From contig CAVZTX010000008.1 in assembly GCA_963778375.1 (NCBI GenBank), positions 1-64,000 of the forward strand: a DNA stretch of 64,000 bases, read 5' to 3'. The translations under genes and the position numbers were made by a program. Each line of letters begins with the position of its first letter. The stretch's first letter is position 1. The notes under the pieces were generated by a model. That model was not told the DNA's origin. It did no database searches and saw only the letters and a program-made list of their open reading frames with translations. Of the stretch, positions 1 through 9,094 are shown piece by piece. This DNA is from CAVZTX01 sp963778375. GTDB lineage: Bacteria > Chloroflexota > Ktedonobacteria > Ktedonobacterales > Ktedonobacteraceae.

Positions 1-1198
1 TTCCTCGCCAATCCACTCCCTTATGCGTCAGCACACGCCAGGCCGATTGCGCCAGGATAGTATCAAACAACGCACCAGCCAGGGGATGAGTGAACGCATA
101 ATACCAGGGCACCTTTAACCACTTATCTACCCACGTTCGATACGCAAGTATTGACGTCACTTCCAGCACCCCGGCCAGATTGGCTTCACCGGCGCTAATA
201 TGCATCGTTCGCCGCATTGCGCGTGACCGGGCTATCAATGGGAGCAAAAACGGGACAATAGAGATCATGGGCAAACCGAGCAGCATCAGCAGCACAAACG
301 GTATCCCACCTCGGCTTCCCACAAACGAGTTCTTGCGCCAGCCGCTCCATATCTCGCCCAGGCTCTCATACATGCGTGTACTGACAAGTTCCCGTCCATC
401 GACAAGCCGCAGTCGAAAACCATTCCCTTTCACGATACGTGCAAGGTCGCGATCATCAACCAGCGAATGACGTAAATCGGGCCGCGCATAGCCGCCCGTA
501 ACCTCGTAGACCGTGCGGCGCATCAAAATGTACTGTCCATTTGCTATCGCTACCGGACTGGACGGATCATTGACTTCATCAAAGGGATACATCATACCGA
601 TACCGGTAAATGCCATAGGCATCATGACTTTATTCCAGAAACCCGGCAGTTCCTGGCTTGTCATCAAAGAAAATACGTCAATCCTCTCGTCTATTGCCTT
701 CGTAAGGCTGGAACGCAGAGCACCCGGAGCATGCCAGGTATCAGCATCGGTAAACAGCAGCCAATCGCCATGAGCCTCCTGCACGCCAGCATGCAGCGCG
801 TGCGGCTTTCCCGCCCAACCCTCCGGCAAATCCTTCAGTTGGAGTACCCACAAACGATTGCCACGTGGATGAGTCTGCGCAATCTCGTCTAAAATGCACT
901 CGGTATTATCCGTCGAACCATCATCAACCACGATGACCTCAAAATTTTCATAGTCTTGTTCGAGTAATGAAGTAACACAGCGACGAATATTGCGCTCCTC
1001 ATTTCGCGCAGGAACAATGATCGAGACCAGCGGCTTCTCTGGGACAGCAGATTCCAGCGTAGGGTTTGTTTGTGAAAGTGCTTGCACACGAGGCATTCCA
1101 TGACGCGGGTTGGTGCGCAGCCACAACGTTATGTAAAAGCCAATCACACCCACAACGTGTGACCAGAGGAGAAGGCGCGGCCAGAAATGTCTTTTCAT
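1..1198 (-). CDS. Glycosyltransferase family 2 (partial, runs off window start)
   Basis: The minus strand reads open from an ATG at 1198 to base 1, giving about 399 residues without a stop, so the C-terminus is missing. An N-terminal hydrophobic segment (about residues 8-26) anchors it to the membrane. The GT-A fold is clear: VSIIVPARNEE near residue 58, VIVVDDGSTDN near 88-98, and a TDAD metal-binding motif near 149. A DDRDLAR stretch stands where the catalytic acid region of family 2 enzymes lies, and two C-terminal hydrophobic segments follow. The arrangement resembles the HpnB/CrtQ group that glycosylates hopanoids, carotenoids or other lipids; that substrate is inference only. The family call is firm, the substrate is unknown. 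Confidence 0.85.
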   Translation of the reverse strand, partial: MKRHFWPRLLLWSHVVGVIGFYITLWLRTNPRHGMPRVQALSQTNPTLESAVPEKPLVSIIVPARNEERNIRRCVTSLLEQDYENFEVIVVDDGSTDNTECILDEIAQTHPRGNRLWVLQLKDLPEGWAGKPHALHAGVQEAHGDWLLFTDADTWHAPGALRSSLTKAIDERIDVFSLMTSQELPGFWNKVMMPMAFTGIGMMYPFDEVNDPSSPVAIANGQYILMRRTVYEVTGGYARPDLRHSLVDDRDLARIVKGNGFRLRLVDGRELVSTRMYESLGEIWSGWRKNSFVGSRGGIPFVLLMLLGLPMISIVPFLLPLIARSRAMRRTMHISAGEANLAGVLEVTSILAYRTWVDKWLKVPWYYAFTHPLAGALFDTILAQSAWRVLTHKGVDWRG

Positions 1199-1416
1199 TT
1201 ATTCCACTCTTTTCATATTGTTTCTTGTAACTCTTCAGATCACGGCAATGGCAGCTTGCCCTCGCCCTGCCGGAATAGTCACCAGATTGTATTATAGCGA
1301 CACAGAGATGCAGCGACAAACTAAGGGAGCTCTGGCTGATTGCAGAGTATCAGAAACAGCATGAAATTCGTGTAACACCATAGGATAATCCTTTCTTTAG
1401 CAAGGAAGAAAAGAAG

Positions 1417-2739
1417 ATGCAGGCACAACCTCCTTCCATCAGACCAAGCAAAGGGGATACGTTAGCAACACACCCTCCTTTGCAGCAACCAGATGTGCAA
1501 CAAACTACTACTGCCAATAGCACCAATATCATGATTGGATGGATCCTGGAAGCCGGGGTCATACTCAGCGCTGTCGTCATTCTCATTGGATTATTCCTGG
1601 AGCTTTTACAGCCAAATAAATTTGCACCGCAAAAGCTTCAAAATTTTCCGCAAACCTTCGCTCAGGTCTGGTCAGGGTTACTGGTACTGCGTCCCCAAGC
1701 TGTAATTGTGCTCGGACTGCTCTTGTTGATTGCTACACCGGTGGTACGAGTAGCAGCCTCTATTGTCGCCTTCGCCATTGAGCGCGACCGGCGTTTTGTC
1801 GTGATTACGTTTCTTGTGCTGGCAATTCTCCTGTTCAGCATCTTCTACGTAGGCAACATCGTAGTTGCCGGGCAACACCAGGGCTTTCAACATGGTGAGT
1901 ATTCCTGGATTTACCCTATAATGATCTTTGTTGGATCAATTGCGGCAGGCTTGTTGGGTTCGCTAGTCGGTCTTGGAGGTGGAGTACTGATTGTGCCCTT
2001 ACTAACGCTTGTCTTTAGATTTCCGATTTACTTCGCCATCGGAGCAAGTATCATTTCGGTAATTGCCACCTCTAGCGGCGCAGCCGCGGCCTATGTGAAG
2101 GACCGCATCACGAACCTGCGCGTGGGCATGTTCCTGGAAATGGCAACCACACTAGGAGCTATTTGTGGTGCCTTCCTCGCAGGACTGCTGGCACCCGAGT
2201 TACTCTCTATTATTTTCGGCATCATCCTGCTCATCTCGGCTGCCCCGTTAGTCTTTAAGATCGGTGAGGAACTGCCACAGGAAGTCAAGAATGATCGTCT
2301 GGCGAATTGGCTCCGCCTCAGCAGCTCCTATCCCGACCAACACCTGCACCGCGAAGTGCCTTATCAGGTCACGCGCACCCCGCTTGGCTTAGTCATGATG
2401 TATATCGCCGGACTCGTTTCTGGACTACTCGGTATCGGCAGCGGCACCTTCAAAGTGCTGGCACTCGATGAGGCAATGCGCCTCCCGCTCAAAGTAAGTA
2501 CCACCACCAGCAACTTCATGATCGGCGTGACAGCGGCTGCCAGCGCCGGTATTTACTTCTCTCGCGGCGATATTCCCCCACTAATTGCCGCTCCCGTCGC
2601 GCTGGGCATCCTGATTGGGGCACTGCTTGGCGCTCGTCTGCTAGCTCACTTAAGCAACAAAATACTGCGCATCATTTTCCTGGTGGTCATTGTTGTCGCT
2701 GCCATTGAGATGGTGCTGCACGGAATAGGTATCGCCTGA
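1417..2739 (+). CDS. DUF1634-TauE/SafE fusion membrane protein
   Basis: 440-residue polytopic membrane protein. After a polar, Gln/Pro-rich N-terminus (1-28), residues 29-155 contain three membrane segments resembling DUF1634. Residues about 165-440 form a TauE/SafE permease with its two internal halves, each with a Gly-rich loop (GSLVGLGGGVLIVP and SGLLGIGSGTFKV). TauE/SafE proteins export sulfite or other small anions. DUF1634 and TauE are often neighbouring genes; here they form one chain. The ATG at 1417 follows a GGAAGAAAAG ribosome site. The substrate cannot be read from sequence. Confidence 0.85.
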   Translation: MQAQPPSIRPSKGDTLATHPPLQQPDVQQTTTANSTNIMIGWILEAGVILSAVVILIGLFLELLQPNKFAPQKLQNFPQTFAQVWSGLLVLRPQAVIVLGLLLLIATPVVRVAASIVAFAIERDRRFVVITFLVLAILLFSIFYVGNIVVAGQHQGFQHGEYSWIYPIMIFVGSIAAGLLGSLVGLGGGVLIVPLLTLVFRFPIYFAIGASIISVIATSSGAAAAYVKDRITNLRVGMFLEMATTLGAICGAFLAGLLAPELLSIIFGIILLISAAPLVFKIGEELPQEVKNDRLANWLRLSSSYPDQHLHREVPYQVTRTPLGLVMMYIAGLVSGLLGIGSGTFKVLALDEAMRLPLKVSTTTSNFMIGVTAAASAGIYFSRGDIPPLIAAPVALGILIGALLGARLLAHLSNKILRIIFLVVIVVAAIEMVLHGIGIA

Positions 2740-2772
2740 TAGCAGAATCCCGTTACATCTCCCCTGACCACT

Positions 2773-2868
2773 TTACCGAACCGGATCAGGCCCTCCCGGC
2801 TCAGGACTCGGCCCTCCTGGATTCGGACTCGGATTGGTGGGATCATCTAAAGGATATTCAGTCGGCAT
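2773..2868 (-). CDS. 31-residue proline/glycine-rich peptide
   Basis: A short gene on the minus strand: ATG at 2868 preceded by a strong AAGGAGAG site at ideal spacing, stop TAA at 2773-2775. The peptide begins MPTEYPLDDPTNPSP and then repeats a PxPGGP unit twice before ending PDPVR. It has no cysteine and no membrane segment, and about two thirds of the residues are Pro, Gly, Asp, Glu or Ser. It lies convergent to the TauE gene. I do not recognise a family. The strong ribosome site and the in-frame repeat argue for a real gene; function unknown. Confidence 0.55.
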   Translation of the reverse strand: MPTEYPLDDPTNPSPNPGGPSPEPGGPDPVR

Positions 2869-3013
2869 GTTTGCTCTCCTTAAGGGTGAACGGTATTCAC
2901 TACTTTTTCAATCTATCATTCTTAGCACGTACCACCTTCACGTTGTGTTGCACGTCTCAATAAATGAATAGAAAGCAAGCCAACTCACAAATGAAATATC
3001 CTGACAAATGGCA

Positions 3014-3043
3014 ACTGCCTCCCGGCGCAAACCAGAAGGCAGT
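3014..3043 (-). terminator. Possible terminator after the DUF1259 gene
   Basis: Inverted repeat ACTGCCT/AGGCAGT with a 16-base loop, about 20 bases downstream of the stop of the minus-strand DUF1259 gene. There is no clear T-run, so this is only a candidate. Confidence 0.35.
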
Positions 3044-3063
3044 ACTCACTCACACAGGCTAGG

Positions 3064-4053
3064 CTAGGATGGAGAACCCTTCGAATTCGTCTGATTGAGA
3101 CCCCTGCGAACCTCTTTGGCCAGCTCAACGGCGTTGCCGACCTTCACAGTGTGCGAGAAGTAGAGCTGCGGTTGCTCATCAGTCTCCTGGTTGTAGAGGC
3201 AGCCAATCTCCCACCCCTGCTGGCGCATAACCCGGATTACGTTCTGGACCTCGGACGCGACCATCGAAAAGTCGGCGGCCACGGCTGTCTGCCCATTACT
3301 CAGCGGTTCGAATGCGACATCGGTGGCGATATTCAGGAAAGGGTTGATCCGGATGCCGCCCAGGATGACGGTGTTCCGGCGGGGGATATCCACAGTGACC
3401 ACACCGGAAGCACCGACGGTGGGCGTCTCGCCCAGGATGTCACCCAGCTCTTCAGCAGGCAAGGGTGTCGTCGGATTGGAGGGAGCGGTCTGAGGCAGCG
3501 GGGTGCCGGTAACCTTCACCGCTGCGATCAATGCCCGGGCAATTTTGAGTGGATCGCCGACGGCCCGCATGTGGATGAAGTATACCTGAGGGAAGAGGTC
3601 GTAGAAGTGCTGGTGGAGGGCCTGGAAGATGAGGCCACCCTCCAGGAGCTTGTCGATGAAGGGGTCGATCTCCGTGGGGAGCAGGCCCCCGAAGTCCCCA
3701 TTCATTATCGCCTGGCCGTTGCCTAGCGACTGAAAGTAGAACGTTCCGTTATTCTCCCAGGCCGGCTTGTACGGGATCGTGCCGTCAACGGTGACACGTT
3801 GGATAACATGGAGGTCCTCGCGTTCGATCTCAATGCCGAGGACCCCGTTCATCACCATTCCTGGGGCCTCCATGATCTCCTCGATCTGTTTCACCGGAAG
3901 GTCACCTACACTGCTACTGCTGGCAGCAGATGCCTCAGGATGCTGCGCAAGCGCTGGATACACTCCGACTGATAGAGCGGTCGCTGCCCCGACTACTCCG
4001 ATACCAGCCGTGAGTGCCTGCCTGCGAGTCATATGTTTAGTCTGCTTATTCAT
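3064..4053 (-). CDS. Tat-exported DUF1259 (LppY/LpqO-type) protein
   Basis: 329 residues. The N-terminus MTRRQALTAGIGVVGAATAL (from residue 8) is a twin-arginine signal with an ALA cleavage site near residue 36, so the protein is exported folded. The mature part holds two similar halves (about 50-180 and 195-320) of the DUF1259 type, each with an alternating pattern ending in a Phe/Tyr-Phe-x-His motif (YFIHMRAVGDPLKIARAL; YFSHTVKVGNAVELAKEV). The second half is a diverged copy of the first. The molecular role of DUF1259 is unknown. No good ribosome site is visible before either ATG (residue 1 or 8). Confidence 0.8.
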   Translation of the reverse strand: MNKQTKHMTRRQALTAGIGVVGAATALSVGVYPALAQHPEASAASSSSVGDLPVKQIEEIMEAPGMVMNGVLGIEIEREDLHVIQRVTVDGTIPYKPAWENNGTFYFQSLGNGQAIMNGDFGGLLPTEIDPFIDKLLEGGLIFQALHQHFYDLFPQVYFIHMRAVGDPLKIARALIAAVKVTGTPLPQTAPSNPTTPLPAEELGDILGETPTVGASGVVTVDIPRRNTVILGGIRINPFLNIATDVAFEPLSNGQTAVAADFSMVASEVQNVIRVMRQQGWEIGCLYNQETDEQPQLYFSHTVKVGNAVELAKEVRRGLNQTNSKGSPS

Positions 4054-4446
4054 GGCGTTTCACTGCGTGCCTTTCTCCATTTGTTACAAATCATAGCGCT
4101 AATACTGTAAAGGATTACCTGATTCTCAACGTGCTCAGTCTAGGGGGATGCAGTAAAAGGTGGGTTGAGAGATAGTTAAGATAGAGTTGCTAAACAACAT
4201 AATTGGTTATTAATTCTCAATGATGTTTCAATTTATGTCTTCTGATATCTTCTATTGGATGTTAAATAAACACAGCAATGCTGTAGAACCATAAAGGTCT
4301 TTTTCTTCAACCATCTAAAGTGATCTATATAAGCCTCCTTTCCGTACAGTTTTTACGAGTAAGAAACTCTTACTCAAAGCCCTAACACATTAGCGGAACT
4401 TGGGTAACTTTTTTAAGCTCTTACATCAGAGAGGGGGAAAATTTAT
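4054..4446. other. Divergent intergenic region
   Basis: 393 bases between two divergently transcribed export genes, AT-rich compared with its flanks. It holds a perfect 7-bp hairpin, GAGTAAG/CTTACTC with a 5-base loop (4357-4375), about 70 bases before the plus-strand start. It must contain both promoters, but no convincing -35/-10 pair stands out. No coding sequence seen. Confidence 0.5.
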
Positions 4447-5652
4447 ATGCGTCTCACGTACCTTCGGTCACCCATCATATCTGGCTTCTTTGCACTACTG
4501 CTATCCGGCCTGGTTTTGCTGCTTGGATCAGGTCCCCATGCCCTCGCTATGTCAAACCATTCCACTGATGGGCATGTCTATGTCTTGAACAACGACCTGG
4601 GCGGCACCAACTCTATCACTGTGTTCAGCCGGGAGGAAGATGGATCGTTGAGCCTGTCTGGCACGACATCTATCGGTGGACTGGGCAATCTGGCAGCCTT
4701 CGCAGACGGCACCCAGGGATCACTAATCCTGGCATCCAACAGGTCGAGACTGTTTGCGGTCGACGCTGGCAGCGACCAGATTTCCGTCGTCAACGTCCAT
4801 AATGGGCAACTCTCCCTGGCCGGAGTCTTTTCCTCCGGGGGATTCGGCCCTATCAGCCTGACCTACCAGAATGGCTTGCTTTATGTCCTGAATGCAGCCA
4901 ACGCAAACCCGTCAGGAACAGCCAACGTAGCTGGCTTCCATGTCAGTGCCGATGGCACACTTCACCCAATTGCCGGAGCCACTCAACCCCTAAGTAGTGC
5001 CCATCCCAATCCGGCTCAGGTGCTGATAGATCCTCGCGGTCGGTTTTTGCTCGTCACCGAGAAGGTTACCGGCCTGATCGATGTCTATCGCATCCATAGC
5101 GATGGCAGCCTAGGCATCCCAACCTTCTACCCATCAGTAGGGGTTTATCCATTTGGAATGGCCTTTAACCCTGCCAGCTCACAGGAGAACTTACTTGTCG
5201 ACGATGGGATGGGCGGCCCCAACAGTACTGGTGGAGTGTCTTCCTATCACCTGGCAACCGGAAATGTGAAACTGATTAACGGTCCTGTATACGACAATCA
5301 GATCGCACCCTGCTGGATGGTCATCACTCGCAATGGGCGCTTCGCCTACACCTCCGACGCCGATAGCCACACCATCTCCGGCTACAGCATTGCCGGGAAC
5401 GGCAGTATCAGCCTATTGAACGCCGACGGAGTCACAGGCTCAACACCTCCCGACACCTTCCCACTAGAGGAGCATCTCAGCCGTGACAACCAATTTCTGT
5501 ACATCCTAGACTCCCGACTCCTATTGAAGCCAGCACCCGGTCCAGCCACCCTCAGTGGCTTCTCGATCAACCACGACGGCAGCCTGACTCCTGTTATCGA
5601 CCCTACCCAGTTCACCCTACCATTCAGCGCTATCGGCCTGACCGCCGATTAA
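4447..5652 (+). CDS. Secreted lactonase-like beta-propeller protein
   Basis: 401 residues. A signal peptide (1-34, ending ALA) targets it outside the membrane. The rest is built of repeats of the type GHVYVLNND...NSITVFSREEDGSLSLSG, where each blade gives a value, a name and a 'DGSL' turn, as in the lactonase/YncE seven-bladed propeller family (6-phosphogluconolactonase and muconate-cycloisomerase-like proteins). A GAGAGGGGG ribosome site precedes the ATG. Many secreted members have no demonstrated enzyme activity, so catalysis is not claimed. Confidence 0.8.
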   Translation: MRLTYLRSPIISGFFALLLSGLVLLLGSGPHALAMSNHSTDGHVYVLNNDLGGTNSITVFSREEDGSLSLSGTTSIGGLGNLAAFADGTQGSLILASNRSRLFAVDAGSDQISVVNVHNGQLSLAGVFSSGGFGPISLTYQNGLLYVLNAANANPSGTANVAGFHVSADGTLHPIAGATQPLSSAHPNPAQVLIDPRGRFLLVTEKVTGLIDVYRIHSDGSLGIPTFYPSVGVYPFGMAFNPASSQENLLVDDGMGGPNSTGGVSSYHLATGNVKLINGPVYDNQIAPCWMVITRNGRFAYTSDADSHTISGYSIAGNGSISLLNADGVTGSTPPDTFPLEEHLSRDNQFLYILDSRLLLKPAPGPATLSGFSINHDGSLTPVIDPTQFTLPFSAIGLTAD

Positions 5653-5671
5653 ACTCTACAGGCAAATAACA

Positions 5672-5736
5672 CAAACAGGCGACCCCGCCCTGAAAAACAC
5701 TCACCATTCCTCGTCCAGGGTGGGGTCGCCTGTTTG
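5672..5736. terminator. Bidirectional terminator hairpin
   Basis: 21-base arms at 5672-5692 and 5716-5736 pair fully apart from one G-T, around a 23-base spacer. The hairpin lies between two convergent genes (stops at 5652 and 5811), where a shared terminator is expected. No strong T-run follows on either strand. Confidence 0.6.
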
Positions 5737-5810
5737 CCTTGCCTGTGTATGGTCACCTGTTTACGCTTGCCCTATTGACTATAGGTCGCCTTGCTCATGT
5801 ATACTCTTCC

Positions 5811-6851
5811 CTAACAAACGGAAGCATACGTCGTCGAACTACTCACCGGACTGAAACCAAGTGCCGGATTTTGTACGGCTACATCAAAATCGCCACAACC
5901 ACAAGGCGGATCAAGCCAGTATTGCCAGAGTACAGCCTGTGAGCCCCCGAGAATAGTGCTCGTAACCGTTGGTAACAAGGAAGCAACATTCGTCATTGTA
6001 GTCCAACAGGTGTCATCGCAAGGCGGACAGATACCGTTATTGCACGAATAGCAGCCCGAAATCCAGAGTACGAACGCCGTGCTCGGTCGAAAAGCCGTTC
6101 CCACGTAACCCCTCCAATCAAGCGGGGTAATGTAGATACCGGGGTGAAAAGGAGCAGCAGAAGTAGAAGTAGAAGTAGAAGCCGCTGCTATTCTATCCAG
6201 AAACCCCTCAATAACCTGCTGATTAGCAAAGTACTCCGCACTTCCTGTCGTCCATCCACCAAAACCAGACTCAATATCAGCAAACAACGTATGTCCTCCA
6301 ACAAATGGAGCATTCGGATTGCCCGACCACGCATCAAGCGCAGCCGAAGCCTGTTGCCAGCCCCACTGGTAGAAAGTCACACCAGGGGGTACCAGTCCTG
6401 GCCCTTCTAACCCCCAAAAAATGTATGTACCACTCTTACCTGCCGTCTGAGCCGCCCGCGTATTAAAGAAATACGTACTACCAGTCGTGCCATAGCCAAA
6501 GCGGCCAACATAGAAGTTTTGGGGTATCTCCAGGCAGGTGCCAGAGTTCGAGTCCGTCCCCCAATAGTAACTCGCTGCCTCTGCTCGCTGGACAAGCAAC
6601 TCACTACCACTCAGCGTTACCCCTGCGATCACAGCCGCCGCAAGTTTGAGCAGTTGGCGCCGGCTCATTCCTGCCCCATCAACCTCAACACTCGCCTCAA
6701 TTGTACGAGAAATCTCCTCCTCAGTAGCTCCATGCTGTTTGGCAAGCTCGAAATACCTCTGAGCGCACGTGTGACATCCACTTTTCGCTTTACGTATGGC
6801 CATCTTCACTGCATTGCTACAAATTTGTGCCGAAGTACGAGAACGCAGCAC
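5811..6851 (-). CDS. Tat-exported glycoside-hydrolase-like (DUF1906/GH25-like) protein
   Basis: 346 residues from a GTG at 6851 with AAAGGA six bases upstream. The first 61 residues form a small helical segment with a CHTC motif (C26, C29) and H40, recalling the redox motif of AhpD-type proteins. A twin-arginine signal (SRRQLLKLAAAVIAG, residues 63-78) then follows, an unusually internal position. The mature domain (about 92-346) has the ADIESGFGGW and GIYITPLDWRGY motifs of Rv2525c-like and lysozyme-like TIM barrels, and a Cys-rich insert (about 280-300). An alternative start is the ATG at 6668, directly before the RR motif. Substrate unknown; peptidoglycan is a guess from the family. Confidence 0.65.
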   Translation of the reverse strand: MLRSRTSAQICSNAVKMAIRKAKSGCHTCAQRYFELAKQHGATEEEISRTIEASVEVDGAGMSRRQLLKLAAAVIAGVTLSGSELLVQRAEAASYYWGTDSNSGTCLEIPQNFYVGRFGYGTTGSTYFFNTRAAQTAGKSGTYIFWGLEGPGLVPPGVTFYQWGWQQASAALDAWSGNPNAPFVGGHTLFADIESGFGGWTTGSAEYFANQQVIEGFLDRIAAASTSTSTSAAPFHPGIYITPLDWRGYVGTAFRPSTAFVLWISGCYSCNNGICPPCDDTCWTTMTNVASLLPTVTSTILGGSQAVLWQYWLDPPCGCGDFDVAVQNPALGFSPVSSSTTYASVC

Positions 6852-6971
6852 AATCTGTCCTTTCTAGGCAACAGATAGCATTCAAAGAAGCAAGCATCTA
6901 AGCAACTATATTGACGAGGGTAAAGGTAGCATGAGTTTATTTGATTGTCAAGGGATTTTTACTGCAAAGTG

Positions 6972-7000
6972 TTGCGAGCGCGGGACAACTGGTGTACAAT
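6972..7000 (+). promoter_or_regulatory. Candidate sigma-70-type promoter for the copper gene
   Basis: TTGCGA (6972-6977) and TACAAT (6995-7000) are separated by 17 bases and end 36 bases before the ATG at 7037. Confidence 0.5.
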
Positions 7001-7036
7001 CAGCCTCGTAGTGAGACACCTATCTAAAGGGGCAAT

Positions 7037-9079
7037 ATGCGACAGCACCATTCTCTCAGGCTTCTTATAGCGGCATTGAGCCTGAGCGTTCTTATAGCAT
7101 TGAACTGGCTCTTCCTTCCGTCCCACCCGCCGGTTGCACTTAGTGCACCTACACACGCCTTCGTCATTGGTTCCGACCCCGTCGATGGTTCCACAGTCGC
7201 CTCCGCCCCATCAGTTGTACGTATCTTCTTTGACGACGCCATCAGTCCCGCTAGCGTTGCCCACGTACTCGACCCGAACGAGCAGCGAGTAGACCTTGGC
7301 CGCAGCGTCATTCCCAGCGACAACCCTCGTGAACTAGACACACCCCTTCTTCCGCCAGATCACCTTCAGCAGGGTAGCTACACGGTCTACTGGTCAGCGC
7401 TTGCCGATGGCGATGGACACGCCACACATGGCACCATTGGCTTCAACATCGGCCATTCCAGCACAGGATTATCAGGACAAGTCATCTTGGGACCCAGCAC
7501 CAGCAACATTCTGCCACAACTCAATGCACAGGGCATACTATCAATTGCCTGGGATTGGCTTACAATGCTGGCGTTAACCTTCTGGATAGGCATACTGGTA
7601 ATGGAAGGTCTCATTTTGAGGACAGAGCAAAACGGGGGAAGAACTGAAGCAGAACAGATGCCAGTCTGGTTGGCCCGTGCAAGAAAGCAAGCCCTCCCAT
7701 TACAATGGCTCTGCCTCGCGGCTCTGCTCGTCGGAGAATTCATCAACCTCATACTACGCGCCGCCCAGCTCACCTCGGCCCAGGGCAACAGCGGCATCAA
7801 TCTCCTAACAATCGGTTCGTTGATCCTCAATACAAACTACGGGCATCTCTGGCTGATACGCATTGCCTTGATCGTGGTTGCACTCGCATTACTCAACTGG
7901 GCAACGCGTCGACGTAGAGCCAGCACGAAGACAACCGCTTCAACGCCGACCCGATCGACAGGCAACAGCTATAGACAGTTGCACCTGCAATTTCCCTCGG
8001 AGAGCAGCATCTCCAAAGAACGCCCAACAGATACACTAAGAAACCCCATCAGCACGAGACCAACCACTTTACCTTCATATAAATACATCGTATCGTGGCT
8101 GATAATCGCGGGACTAATCTTACTCACGCTCGCACTATCAGGAGATGCAGCGCAGTTAGCACAGCCCCACATCACCGCCATCGTCCTGAACTGGCTCTAC
8201 CTTGCTGCACAATGTATATGGTTCGGAGGAATAGCCTACCTGGGATACGTCTTACTTCCACTGTTGCCGGGTATTGAGCCAGACCATCATGGCGAGAAGC
8301 TAGCAACATTGCTCCGACGCTATACTCCCCTGACCCTGGCAGCCCTCGGTATACTACTCGTCAGCCTGCTCTTCCTCAGCGAGGCCAGCCTGAGCAGTGC
8401 CCAACAACTGCTTACCGATCCTTATGGCCGTTCCCTGCTCGTCAAAATCCTGCTCATCGTCAGCATGCTCATCTTTACCGGCTACGCCCTATTCTTTTTG
8501 CGCCCAAAGCTCACCCGTCAAGCCGCGCTCTTACCCGTTGTCGATACCGAATTACCTATCAAACGTACGCGTCAGTCCGCCTTATTACAGACAGAGCGCA
8601 GTCTCAAACAAACGATGAAACTCTCATCCTGGCTGGCAGCAGGCATACTCCTCTGCGCCGCTCTCATGACATTCTTCGCGCCTCCCATCGTCTTTCCCGC
8701 CGTTAACTACAAGCTCAGCATCACTTCAACCGACGCTTCAACAAGCGGCCAGAACTTGCAAATAAAACAAATAGGTGACCTCGCGGTCACCCTGGTCGTA
8801 CTTCCTGCGCGTGCAAACTCCGCCAACACTCTGATCCTCACCATGAATGATAGCAGCGGCAACCCGGTCACCAACGCCCAGGTAGAACTCAACACCAACA
8901 TGGAAATCATGAACATGGGAGATTTCCATACAACCGTCGTGGCTGGCAATCCCACCTACATTGCTACATTTGCGCAGGATACGGCTTTTTCGATGTCTGG
9001 TTTATGGGATATTGTGGTGAAGATTGTTCGGCCGAATGTGGCGCCTGTGCAGGGAACATTCCAGGTGATGTTGAACTGA
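7037..9079 (+). CDS. CopC-CopD copper protein with C-terminal YtkA-like domain
   Basis: 680 residues in three parts. A signal peptide ends near residue 37, exposing a CopC domain (40-140) whose Cu(II)-binding His is H40 (THAFV) and whose second site is the DGDGHATHG motif (D126, H128). A CopD-type membrane domain follows (about 160-560) with eight or so helices and a long polar loop (about 295-345). The last part (about 570-680) is a YtkA/FixH-like beta domain with a Met-rich NMEIMNMGDFH stretch that could bind copper. CopC-CopD (YcnJ-like) proteins import copper across the membrane. Copper supply would fit the oxidase-assembly genes near 59 kb, though these are distant. Confidence 0.85.
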   Translation: MRQHHSLRLLIAALSLSVLIALNWLFLPSHPPVALSAPTHAFVIGSDPVDGSTVASAPSVVRIFFDDAISPASVAHVLDPNEQRVDLGRSVIPSDNPRELDTPLLPPDHLQQGSYTVYWSALADGDGHATHGTIGFNIGHSSTGLSGQVILGPSTSNILPQLNAQGILSIAWDWLTMLALTFWIGILVMEGLILRTEQNGGRTEAEQMPVWLARARKQALPLQWLCLAALLVGEFINLILRAAQLTSAQGNSGINLLTIGSLILNTNYGHLWLIRIALIVVALALLNWATRRRRASTKTTASTPTRSTGNSYRQLHLQFPSESSISKERPTDTLRNPISTRPTTLPSYKYIVSWLIIAGLILLTLALSGDAAQLAQPHITAIVLNWLYLAAQCIWFGGIAYLGYVLLPLLPGIEPDHHGEKLATLLRRYTPLTLAALGILLVSLLFLSEASLSSAQQLLTDPYGRSLLVKILLIVSMLIFTGYALFFLRPKLTRQAALLPVVDTELPIKRTRQSALLQTERSLKQTMKLSSWLAAGILLCAALMTFFAPPIVFPAVNYKLSITSTDASTSGQNLQIKQIGDLAVTLVVLPARANSANTLILTMNDSSGNPVTNAQVELNTNMEIMNMGDFHTTVVAGNPTYIATFAQDTAFSMSGLWDIVVKIVRPNVAPVQGTFQVMLN

Positions 9080-9094
9080 AATGTTCCCCCTACA

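Noticed and set aside
3151..3726. 191-residue plus-strand ORF opposite the DUF1259 gene
   Set aside because: No ribosome site and no family pattern; the minus-strand frame has a Tat signal and domain repeats.
6144..6200. GAAGTA triplet-like repeat as a microsatellite
   Set aside because: It codes a short Ser/Thr run in a real gene; only four units.
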